A stretch of 26,756 bases of DNA from an uncultured Steroidobacter sp. (GTDB taxonomy: Bacteria; Pseudomonadota; Gammaproteobacteria; Steroidobacterales; Steroidobacteraceae), in the NCBI GenBank assembly GCA_946478975.1, contig CAMLEO010000070.1, positions 1-26,756 of the forward strand, given 5' to 3'. Position 1 is the first letter of the stretch. Every line of letters starts with the position of its first letter. Positions 14,968 through 23,949 of the stretch are shown in pieces. The position numbers and the translations under genes were made by a program. The notes under the pieces are model-generated. The model was not told the DNA's origin and did no database searches. It was given only the letters and a program-made list of their open reading frames with translations.

Positions 14968-16806
14968 ATGAAAGCGATCGCTTCAATTCTCACCTTCATC
15001 TGGCGCGGCCTCGACGGGCTGCGCAAGGTGCTGCATCTCATCGTGCTGCTGGCGTTGTTCCTGGTGATCGGCGCCGCGTTATCGCCGAACATTCCGATCA
15101 TTCCTTCCAAGGCGGCCCTGGTGGTCGCGCCGCAGGGCACGATCGTCGAGCAACTCGCCGGCGATCCGTTCGACCGCGCCATGGCAGAGGTCTCCGGCCA
15201 GAACCGTCCTGAAACATTGCTGCGCGACCTGGTCGATTCCATCGACGCCGCGCGCGACGACAAGCGCATCGAATTGATGGTGCTGGACCTGAGCAATCTC
15301 AGCGGCGGCGGCATCGCCAAAATGCAAGAGCTGGCAGCGGCGATTCAACGCTTCCGCACCAGCGGCAAGAAGGTGTATGCGTTCGGCGAAAGTTACGATC
15401 AGGCGCAGTACTACATTGCCGCCAATGCCGATGAGATTTATCTCGATCCGCAAGGCCTGGTGCTGATCGAAGGCTTCGGTTACTACCGCACGTTCCTGAA
15501 AGGCGTGATCGACAAGCTGTCCGTGGATGTGAACATCTTCAAGGCCGGCAAGTTCAAGTCGTTCACCGATCAGTTCAGCCGCAGCGATATGTCCGAGCAG
15601 GAAGAGCAGGAGAGCCTCGCTTGGTTGAATGCGCTGTGGGCGCAATACCAGGCCGGTGTGGTCAAGGCTCGCGGGCTCGATGCCGGTGCGATTGCGGCTT
15701 ACTCGAATGAGTTCGCGCAGATCGCACAGGAACATCGCGGCGACCTCGCGGCCGCGGCGGTGGAAAAGAATCTCGTCACCGAGTTGAAGACGCGTCGCGA
15801 GTTCGAAGATCAGATCAAGGCGCTGGTCGGCGAGGACGAAGACGAGCACACGTTCAAGGGCGTGCCGCATTGGGATTACATGGCCGCCGTGCATCCGCCC
15901 GAGAAGCTTTCCATCGAAGGCGATCACATCGGCGTCGTGGTCGCCGCCGGCGAAATTCTCGACGGCTCGCAACCGCCCGGCACGATTGGCTCGGATTCCA
16001 CTTCGCGCCTGCTGCGCGATGCGCTTCACGACGACAAGGTCAAAGCGGTGGTCCTGCGCATCGACAGCCCTGGCGGCAGCATGCTGGCCTCTGAAGTGAT
16101 TCGTCGCGAGATCGATGCATTACGCAAAGCCGGCAAGCCGGTCGTCGCATCCATGAGCAGCACCGCGGCGTCCGGCGGTTATTACATCGCGATGGATGCC
16201 GATGAGATTTGGGCCAGCCCCGCGACGCTCACCGGATCCATCGGGGTGTTTGCGGTGTTCCCGACGATCGAACGGACGTTGGAAAAGTTTGGCGTGACCA
16301 TCGACGGTGTCGGCACCACGCCGTACGCCGGCTCGCTGCGCCTGGATCGCACGTTGAACGACGGTGCGAAACAGATCCTGCAGTCGTCAATCGATCACGC
16401 CTACAGCGTGTTCGTCGGCCACGTCGCCACCGCTCGCGAGAAAACATTCGAAGACATCGACGCCGTCGCCCAAGGCCGCGTCTGGGCCGGCGTCGACGCC
16501 GCTCAACACGGCTTGGTCGACAAGCTCGGCTCCTACAAAGACGCGCTGGACTCGGCAGCTGCGCGCGCGAAGTTAGGCAAGAACTATAAAGTCCGCTACA
16601 TCGAACCGCCGCTCGGCTGGCGCCAGGCCCTCGCCGTACGCTCCCAAGCGCTCGCCGCGCGCATCACCAAAGCGCTGGTACCCGACCACGAGTTGTTTGC
16701 TAACGCCAAACGTTTCCTCGCGCCCTTCGAAGCGGAGCTGACAAGGCTCTCGCGCTTCAACGATCCGCAGCAGGTGTATTACTACTGCGCGTGTTCGGCG
16801 CCGTAA
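14968..16806 (+). CDS. sppA: Signal peptide peptidase SppA, 67 kDa type (protease IV)
   Basis: A membrane-anchored serine protease facing the periplasm that degrades cleaved signal peptides. From ATG 14968 it has 612 residues, the long tandem-domain form (E. coli 618). One membrane helix lies at about 19-38. The catalytic lysine is K197 in AGKFKSF (first S49 domain), and the catalytic serine is S402 in STAASGGYY (second domain), after RIDSPGGSMLASEVIRREI. The end, LSRFNDPQQVYYYCACSAP, matches the E. coli C-terminus. An in-frame TTG at 14956 overlaps the upstream stop and would add four residues; neither start has a clear ribosome-binding site. It is coupled to the sugar dehydrogenase gene with no obvious functional link. 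Confidence 0.96.
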   Translation: MKAIASILTFIWRGLDGLRKVLHLIVLLALFLVIGAALSPNIPIIPSKAALVVAPQGTIVEQLAGDPFDRAMAEVSGQNRPETLLRDLVDSIDAARDDKRIELMVLDLSNLSGGGIAKMQELAAAIQRFRTSGKKVYAFGESYDQAQYYIAANADEIYLDPQGLVLIEGFGYYRTFLKGVIDKLSVDVNIFKAGKFKSFTDQFSRSDMSEQEEQESLAWLNALWAQYQAGVVKARGLDAGAIAAYSNEFAQIAQEHRGDLAAAAVEKNLVTELKTRREFEDQIKALVGEDEDEHTFKGVPHWDYMAAVHPPEKLSIEGDHIGVVVAAGEILDGSQPPGTIGSDSTSRLLRDALHDDKVKAVVLRIDSPGGSMLASEVIRREIDALRKAGKPVVASMSSTAASGGYYIAMDADEIWASPATLTGSIGVFAVFPTIERTLEKFGVTIDGVGTTPYAGSLRLDRTLNDGAKQILQSSIDHAYSVFVGHVATAREKTFEDIDAVAQGRVWAGVDAAQHGLVDKLGSYKDALDSAAARAKLGKNYKVRYIEPPLGWRQALAVRSQALAARITKALVPDHELFANAKRFLAPFEAELTRLSRFNDPQQVYYYCACSAP

Positions 16807-16827
16807 GGCCGAGAAAGTTTTTGCAAG

Positions 16828-16853
16828 GGCGGGGTGGGGTTATTCCCACCGCC
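16828..16853. terminator. Hairpin between convergent sppA and tdh
   Basis: The 65-base gap has an imperfect stem: ggtggg / cccacc (16833-16838 and 16845-16850) around a 6-base loop, extended by ggc/gcc with a two-base bulge. It lies where both genes should stop. No T-run follows on either strand, so it may be a bidirectional but atypical terminator. Confidence 0.4.
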
Positions 16854-16871
16854 GCCAAGCACTGCGGCCTC

Positions 16872-17912
16872 TTACGAGTTGGCCGCTGACTCCCAATTCA
16901 TCACCACCTTGCCCGACTGCCCAGCGCCCATGATCTCGAACGCTTTCTGATATTCCGTGTACGGGAAGCGATGGGTGATGATGGGGCGGATGTTCAGGCC
17001 GCTCTGGAGCAGGGCTGCCATTTTGTACCAGGTCTCGAACATCTGCCGGCCGTAGATGCCCTTGATCGTGAGGCCTTTGAACACGACGTCGTTCCAGTCG
17101 ACCGACACTTCGGTGGAGGGAATGCCGAGCATCGCCATGCTGCCGCCGTGATGCAGGGTGCGGAGCATGTCTCGCATGGCAGCGGCGTTGCCGGACATTT
17201 CCAGGCCGACGTCGAAGCCTTCCTGCATGCCCAGTTGTTTCATCGCGTCGTCGAGCGAGTCGCGTTTCACATTGAGCGCCAGCGTCGCACCCATCTTGCG
17301 TGCGAGCTCCAGGCGATAGTCATTCACGTCCGTGATCACGACATTGCGCGCGCCGATGAACCTCACAATGGCCGCAGCCATGATGCCGATCGGGCCGGCG
17401 CCTGTGATCAACACATCCTCGCCGACCACATCGAACGCCAGCGCCGTATGCACGGCATTGCCGAGCGGATCGAGAATCGACGCAATCTCATCGTCGATGG
17501 CCGCCGGCAGCTTGAACGCATTGAACGCCGGAATCACCACGAACTCAGCGAACGAACCGGGGCGGTTCACACCGACGCCAACGGTGTTACGACACAAATG
17601 TCGGCGCCCAGCGCGGCAGTTGCGGCAGTAACCGCAGGTGATGTGACCTTCACCGGACACGCGATCTCCCGGCGCAAAACCCTGCACTTCGCTGCCGACT
17701 TCGACGATCACGCCGCAGTATTCATGGCCCACCGCCATCGGCACCGGAATGGTCTTCTGGGCCCACGCGTCCCAGTTGTAGATGTGCATGTCGGTGCCGC
17801 AGATCGCGGTCCGCTTGACGCGGATCATCACATCGTTCGGGCCGACCGTCGGCTTCGGAATCTCTTGCAGATCGATGCCGACGGCCGCACGGGCTTTGAC
17901 TAATGCGTGCAT
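16872..17912 (-). CDS. tdh: L-threonine 3-dehydrogenase
   Basis: A zinc-dependent medium-chain dehydrogenase that oxidises L-threonine with NAD+ to 2-amino-3-ketobutyrate. 346 residues (E. coli 341). Catalytic zinc ligand C38 is in [13 protein letters not shown], with GHE at 62-64. The structural zinc set is C93, C96, C99 and C107 in CGYCRNC...LC. The NAD-binding turn is [14 protein letters not shown] at 17912 has no clear Shine-Dalgarno sequence; kbl ends 37 bases upstream, so it is translated from the kbl-tdh transcript. The unstable product is passed to Kbl, making glycine and acetyl-CoA. Confidence 0.97.
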   Translation of the reverse strand: MHALVKARAAVGIDLQEIPKPTVGPNDVMIRVKRTAICGTDMHIYNWDAWAQKTIPVPMAVGHEYCGVIVEVGSEVQGFAPGDRVSGEGHITCGYCRNCRAGRRHLCRNTVGVGVNRPGSFAEFVVIPAFNAFKLPAAIDDEIASILDPLGNAVHTALAFDVVGEDVLITGAGPIGIMAAAIVRFIGARNVVITDVNDYRLELARKMGATLALNVKRDSLDDAMKQLGMQEGFDVGLEMSGNAAAMRDMLRTLHHGGSMAMLGIPSTEVSVDWNDVVFKGLTIKGIYGRQMFETWYKMAALLQSGLNIRPIITHRFPYTEYQKAFEIMGAGQSGKVVMNWESAANS

Positions 17913-17949
17913 GATGGTGTGCAGATACGTTGAAGTTGAAAACTAACGA

Positions 17950-19137
<1,188 letters not shown>

Positions 19138-19481
19138 AAACTCACCCCAGCACTCGAACCCGGTGCGAATTGTGCCACTGTGCGGATGACGGATGGCAGG
19201 TCAGCTGGGTTCCGGGCCCTGGAGTACAGCTTTATCGAATATTCGGTACTGAATACAGCATGGCCGGGCAGGGGCCTGCGAGGGTTCGGTCATCAAGCCG
19301 CTGAGCGCGATTCCACGCGGCAAAATAACGTATATCCGCGTGGATTCTGGCGTGCAGTATCGGTGCTACGTATTGCGCCGCCTGCGCTAAATTTTTATTC
19401 TCGGTATGACCGCAGAGCGATTGTAGATTCCATTTATAACAAAGCATCGGGCGGTGGGATCCGCTCGATTCGGGGGAACTC
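19138..19481. other. Non-coding region between divergent kbl and the TonB-dependent receptor
   Basis: 344 bases with no credible gene; the two short open frames have no family features. It is AT-richer near the receptor. Contents: a perfect 10-bp palindrome cgaatattcg at 19236-19245; a long inverted repeat at 19309-19347; a weak promoter-like pair TTGCGC-17-TATTCT (19373-19401); a lone -10-like TATAAC at 19435-19440; and a GGGGGA ribosome-binding site just before the receptor ATG. The size and structure suggest regulated expression of the receptor. Confidence 0.5.
19309..19347. repeat. 12-bp inverted repeat upstream of the TonB-dependent receptor (possible operator)
   Basis: gattccacgcgg (19309-19320) and ccgcgtggattc (19336-19347) are inverted copies matching at 11 of 12 positions, with a perfect 9-bp core, around a 15-base AT-rich centre. 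It ends 134 bases before the receptor start. The half-site spacing of about 27 bp centre to centre would suit a dimeric or tetrameric repressor/activator, or a cruciform. No T-run follows, so it does not look like a terminator. Confidence 0.5.
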
Positions 19482-22130
19482 ATGAATACGTATCAGCAAG
19501 GGATGCTGTCCGGTGTCATGGGCGGTCTCCTGTGCGTTGGCGGAGTTGCATACGCGCAGGACACTCAACAGACCCGGGGTAGCGTTCTCGAGGAAATCGT
19601 CGTCACCGCAGAGAAACGCGCTCAATCGTTACAAGATGTGCCAGTGGCAGTTTCGGCGTACACCAGCGCGCGTCGTGACGTGCTCGGCGTGAACACCATC
19701 GAAGACGTCGCACGCATCACGCCCAGCCTGAGTTATACGAACAACGATCGTCTTTCCATTCGCGGCTTCGGCCGGCTCACCAACAACATCGGCACCGATC
19801 CATCGGTCGCGCTGTATTCCGACGGCATCTTCTCCACGTCGATGGCCGACACCTCGACGCCGTCGTTGTTCATCGATCGCACTGAAATCCTGCGCGGTCC
19901 GCAAGGCACGCTGTATGGGCGCAACTCCATCGGCGGCACGCTCAATGTCATCGCCAAGCGCCCGAGCAAGGATTTTCAGGGTGAGATTCGCGGACGCATC
20001 GGCAATTACAACAGCTGGGAGTCGGAGATGCTGTTGCGAGGGCCGATCACGGACTCGCTGCGCTTTCTGGTTGGCGGCTACAAAGAACGGCGTGACGAAG
20101 GTTTCATCCACAACGTTGGGCCGGCGGATGACACAGCCAACAGCGATCGCTGGATGGTCGAAGCGCAGCTGGAGGCGGACTTCGGCGAGAACGTCGTCGC
20201 GCGGCTGCGTTACTCGAAGTTCGAATGGCTGGACAGCTACGGCGTCGGCAATACATTGGAGACCAATGTGTCGCCGTTCAACAATGTTTCCTTGACCGGC
20301 GTCGGCACTTCGGCGCTGTATTACAACACCGTGTTCGGCTACGCCGGCAGCAATCCCGGCGTGAACGATCCCTACACCATCAATACCAATTACACCGCCA
20401 TCGGCACGCTCAAAGATCATCAGCGGGTGCACCTGGATGTCACTGCCGACTTCGACGGTGCGACGTTGAAGTTGCTGTCGGGCTATCAGCAGTATGCGTA
20501 TTTCACTTCATCGGACAGCGACAACACTCCGCGCACCGAGCCGTTCAATATTCCCGTGCCCGCGGGCGGTACGTTGTCGGTCGATCTCGATGGGCCGGGC
20601 GGTCCGCTGCCGAGTCAAAACATTCCACGGCCCGCGTTTACTGCAATGGGAATTACACCCGACGCACGCACGTACTATCACGAGTATCAGCAATGGCAGT
20701 CGAACGAGATCAATCTGGCCTCGAATGGCGACGGCGCCTTGCAGTGGATCGTCGGCTTGTATCAATACAGCCAGAAGTGGGATCAACCGCAAGGCATCCG
20801 CGCCGTCGGCGATCCAGCGCTGTTGGCACCGATTGGCGCTGCGCCGAATCCCAGCGCTGCGTTCCTCGCCGTGGACGGTCACTTGGAAACGGACTCCTAC
20901 GCGGGATTCGGCCAGATGGATTGGTCGTTCACCGACGAATGGACGTTCACGCTCGGCCTGCGGTACACCGAAGATAAAAAGAAGGGCATCGACATGGCGC
21001 GTTACGTGGCGCGCATTCCCGCAACGGCCGTCGGTGCGGCAGATGCGGCGCCGACGTTGGAGAACGCCATCATCGGTTTGTTTCCAGCGGGCACGCCGCT
21101 CTCGTATATCCAAACTCAAGTGCCGACGCTCGGCCCGTTGGTCGCCGCCGCGGTGCTCGCACAGACGCAGGCGCTCGCGCTGGATGTCACGCAATCGCAA
21201 GTCTGCGGTGCTGCGCCTTGTGCGTCGGATCTGCTCCCCAATCCCGGCGGTGGCTTGCGTCGCAATCTCTCGGGTGATTGGAACGCGGTGACGGGCACGA
21301 CCGGCTTGCAATGGGAGCCGAACAACAACACCAATCTCTATTTACGTTACAGCCGAGGTTACAAATCGGGCGGCTGGCTCGGATCGAACGGTTTGACCGC
21401 GAATCCCTATGCCGATCCCGAGTATGTGGATTCGTATGAGATCGGCGCCAAGACCGTGTTCGGCCAGCGGCTGCAAGTGAACACGGCGGTGTTCTACAGC
21501 GACTACGATGGTTTCCAGACACCGCTCACGGTTGCACTCGGCACCATCACCGCGGGTCGGTTCCTCAACCTGCAGGCCCGCGTGCAAGGCGTGGAAGTAG
21601 AAACAACCTGGTCGCCGCTGGATCGTTTGCAGCTGCTGCTGAGCTATGCGTATCTCGATTCGGAAATCACCAGAGGCTGCTGCTTCGTCGACAGCACGGA
21701 TCCGAATGCAGTCGCGCCGGGTGCGCAGCCGCGAGGTGTGTTTCCCGATGGAACGATTTCACAAACGCTGGTGGGCAATCGTTTGCCGTTGTCGCCGAAG
21801 CAGAAGTGGACGGTGGGTGCGAACTACACGTGGGGCTTCGCAGCCGGCTCGCTCACGGCCAGCGGCTTGTACACGGATATCGACGATCAGCAGTCGACGA
21901 TCTGGTCGAATCCGATCTACACCGCGCCGTCGTTCGAAATAGCGGATTTTCGTTTGCTATGGAACGATGCGGACAATCGTTACACCATCATCGGCTCGGT
22001 GAAGAACGCGTTCGATGAGGTGGGATACGGCAGCTCGTCCGCGAGTACGCCGACGCCGGTCGGCCTGCGGCGCCAGGTCTCGCTGACGTATCCGCGAACG
22101 TATGGAATGGAGCTGCAGTATCGGTTCTAG
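19482..22130 (+). CDS. TonB-dependent outer-membrane receptor
   Basis: 882 residues. Signal peptide about 1-25 (cut after AYA), then TonB box EEIVVTAEKR (37-46), plug domain (about 47-165; LSIRGFG at 91-97, ILRGPQGTLYGRNSIGGTLNVI at 136-157) and a 22-strand-type beta barrel ending in aromatic F882 (ELQYRF), the outer-membrane assembly signal. No N-terminal STN signalling domain, so no sigma/anti-sigma cascade is implied. It imports an unknown ligand using the proton motive force through TonB. The barrel holds an unusual Ala-rich segment (about 503-600) with a Cys pair C575/C580, and a second adjacent Cys pair at 733-734. The ATG has GGGGGA upstream. Its stop overlaps the convergent DUF885 gene by four bases. 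Confidence 0.95.
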   Translation: MNTYQQGMLSGVMGGLLCVGGVAYAQDTQQTRGSVLEEIVVTAEKRAQSLQDVPVAVSAYTSARRDVLGVNTIEDVARITPSLSYTNNDRLSIRGFGRLTNNIGTDPSVALYSDGIFSTSMADTSTPSLFIDRTEILRGPQGTLYGRNSIGGTLNVIAKRPSKDFQGEIRGRIGNYNSWESEMLLRGPITDSLRFLVGGYKERRDEGFIHNVGPADDTANSDRWMVEAQLEADFGENVVARLRYSKFEWLDSYGVGNTLETNVSPFNNVSLTGVGTSALYYNTVFGYAGSNPGVNDPYTINTNYTAIGTLKDHQRVHLDVTADFDGATLKLLSGYQQYAYFTSSDSDNTPRTEPFNIPVPAGGTLSVDLDGPGGPLPSQNIPRPAFTAMGITPDARTYYHEYQQWQSNEINLASNGDGALQWIVGLYQYSQKWDQPQGIRAVGDPALLAPIGAAPNPSAAFLAVDGHLETDSYAGFGQMDWSFTDEWTFTLGLRYTEDKKKGIDMARYVARIPATAVGAADAAPTLENAIIGLFPAGTPLSYIQTQVPTLGPLVAAAVLAQTQALALDVTQSQVCGAAPCASDLLPNPGGGLRRNLSGDWNAVTGTTGLQWEPNNNTNLYLRYSRGYKSGGWLGSNGLTANPYADPEYVDSYEIGAKTVFGQRLQVNTAVFYSDYDGFQTPLTVALGTITAGRFLNLQARVQGVEVETTWSPLDRLQLLLSYAYLDSEITRGCCFVDSTDPNAVAPGAQPRGVFPDGTISQTLVGNRLPLSPKQKWTVGANYTWGFAAGSLTASGLYTDIDDQQSTIWSNPIYTAPSFEIADFRLLWNDADNRYTIIGSVKNAFDEVGYGSSSASTPTPVGLRRQVSLTYPRTYGMELQYRF

Positions 22131-23929
22131 CGTGGTTCGAACTGATCGACGGCGGCGTGCAGCACGTCGATCGGCACCGGACCGGACTTGAGCACTAAGT
22201 CGTGAAAGGCGCGCACGTCGAAGCGGGATCCCAGCCGCTGGCGTGTGCGCTCTCGTGCGGCCCGGATCTGCGTGGCGCCGACCATGAAGCTGCACGCCTG
22301 CCCGGGATACACGCAGTAACGATCGATCTCACGTTGCGCCGATGTCGGCGCCTCGCCGGCGTGGTCGATCATCCATTGCGTCGCTTGCTCTCGCGTCCAG
22401 CGATGATGATGAATACCCGTGTCGACGACGATGCGGGCCGCGCGGAACAGCTCCGATTGCAGCAGCCCAAGCTTGCCCGCCGGATTGTTTTCATAAATTC
22501 CCAGCTCGTCCGCGACGCGCTCGGCGTACAGCGCCCAACCTTCCGTGTAAGCCGAGAACTGCACCAGCCGTCGAAACAACGGCAGCGGGCCGGCGCTCTT
22601 CAGCACACTGAACTGGAAGTGATGACCGGGAATGGCCTCGTGATGAACCAAGGTGGGCAGCCGCCACAGCGGCAGCTCGCTCGGCGTTTTCAGATTGAGC
22701 GAAAACGCACCGGGCTGATCGCCCACGCCTTCGCTGTAGAACGCGCCCGGTGCGCCGTTTTCAATTGCGATGGGAATGCGCTTTACCTGCAGCCGATCCT
22801 TCGGGATCGTCAGGAAGCCTTTCGGCAGCAGCGCACGAATCGCATCGACCATCGATTGCGCAGTACCGAGCAACTGCTTGCGGCCCGCATCGTTGTCCGG
22901 CACCAGGAAGCGCTTGTCGACATTCAATGCTTTGATGCGCTCGCCGACGGAGCCGCTCTCGAGTCCTTGTTGTCGCAGACCTTGATCGAGCTGCGAGGTG
23001 ATATCGCCAACGAACTGCAGCCCCTGGCGATGCAACTCCTCCGCTGCGATCGAGGTCGTCGTGTTCGACTTCAGCGCCGCTGCGTAGTAAGCAGCGCCAT
23101 CCGGCAGTGCCCAAACACCCGCGGCGTCTTTCGCTTTGGGCTGCAGCGATTGCAACGTTTGTTTCTGCCGCTCCAGCGCCGGGGCGATGCTCTTGCGGAA
23201 TATGGCTTCGGCGCGCGCACCGATATCGCCCAGCCCTTTGGCTTTGGCGCGCTCGACGGCCGGCGCAATCATCGCTGTCTGCAGCGGAGCTGCGCTTCGC
23301 AACGTTTCGATTTGAGCGATGGTCTTGGCAAGCACGAAGCTTGGCGGAATCACGCCGAGGGTGGCCTCGTGACGAATGCGTTCAGTCTCTTGATCGAGCA
23401 CGACCGCGAGCGCGTTCAGGCGGGCGAAGTAGGCATCGACATCCTGCGTCGATTGCAATGGATGATTCGAGCCGAGGAATTCTGGCAGCCAGTAGTACGC
23501 GCCATTCATTTGGCTGACGGGATATGGGCTCGGTCGCAGGTCGAGATCCACAGTGCCGTAGCGGGCGAGCTGATCTTTCAGCGTCGCAAACACAAACATC
23601 GCGGTGTCGTAATCGAGCTTGGACGCCGCGCTCAGTTGGTTGCGATCGATGCGAGCGAGCTGCTCGACCGCGGCTGCCGCAGCGTTGCGGTTCTTGTCGC
23701 GCGCACTCAACGACACGTCATCGAGCTGCGAACGCAAGCTGGCATTGGCACCGACATCGAGCTCCAGCTGCGTCGCTGTTCTTGGATTGCTGCGCAGGCA
23801 GTCCTCGGCGAGCCGTTGCAGCAGTCCTGCCAGATCATCATCAGTTCGAGTGGCGGCCATTGCCGGCAGGCTGAAGGAACTTGCGAAAGCTGCGGCGATG
23901 CCCGTCCGAAGCAGTGTGCGTCGATCCAT
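22127..23929 (-). CDS. DUF885-family, Tat-exported metallopeptidase-like protein
   Basis: 600 residues from the ATG at 23929. The N-terminus DRRTLLRTG followed by a hydrophobic stretch to AMA (about 26) is a twin-arginine signal, so the protein is exported folded. The DUF885 signature HEAIPGHH is at 430-437, and a downstream TEGWALYAE has E463; His/Glu sets of this type are zinc ligands in gluzincin peptidases, and members are thought to be carboxypeptidase-like. The substrate is unknown. A GTG six bases further upstream (23935) is an alternative start. It follows glpD directly; the start region was shaped by a 14-bp duplication. The convergent TonB receptor may import peptides it releases, which is speculation. 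Confidence 0.85.
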   Translation of the reverse strand: MDRRTLLRTGIAAAFASSFSLPAMAATRTDDDLAGLLQRLAEDCLRSNPRTATQLELDVGANASLRSQLDDVSLSARDKNRNAAAAAVEQLARIDRNQLSAASKLDYDTAMFVFATLKDQLARYGTVDLDLRPSPYPVSQMNGAYYWLPEFLGSNHPLQSTQDVDAYFARLNALAVVLDQETERIRHEATLGVIPPSFVLAKTIAQIETLRSAAPLQTAMIAPAVERAKAKGLGDIGARAEAIFRKSIAPALERQKQTLQSLQPKAKDAAGVWALPDGAAYYAAALKSNTTTSIAAEELHRQGLQFVGDITSQLDQGLRQQGLESGSVGERIKALNVDKRFLVPDNDAGRKQLLGTAQSMVDAIRALLPKGFLTIPKDRLQVKRIPIAIENGAPGAFYSEGVGDQPGAFSLNLKTPSELPLWRLPTLVHHEAIPGHHFQFSVLKSAGPLPLFRRLVQFSAYTEGWALYAERVADELGIYENNPAGKLGLLQSELFRAARIVVDTGIHHHRWTREQATQWMIDHAGEAPTSAQREIDRYCVYPGQACSFMVGATQIRAARERTRQRLGSRFDVRAFHDLVLKSGPVPIDVLHAAVDQFEPR

Positions 23930-23949
23930 CTTCACCGATCCATCTTCAC
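23922..23949. repeat. Perfect 14-bp tandem duplication at the glpD / DUF885 junction
   Basis: cgatccatcttcac occurs twice back to back (23922-23935 and 23936-23949). On the coding strand the first copy holds the glpD stop (TGA) and the second holds the GTG/ATG start of the DUF885 gene. As 14 is not a multiple of three, the ATG of the first copy is out of frame with the gene. It looks like a recent slippage duplication. Confidence 0.9.

Noticed and set aside
19180..19485. A 101-codon open frame in the kbl-receptor gap
   Set aside because: No ribosome-binding site, no family resemblance, overlaps the inverted repeat and runs into the receptor start in another frame.
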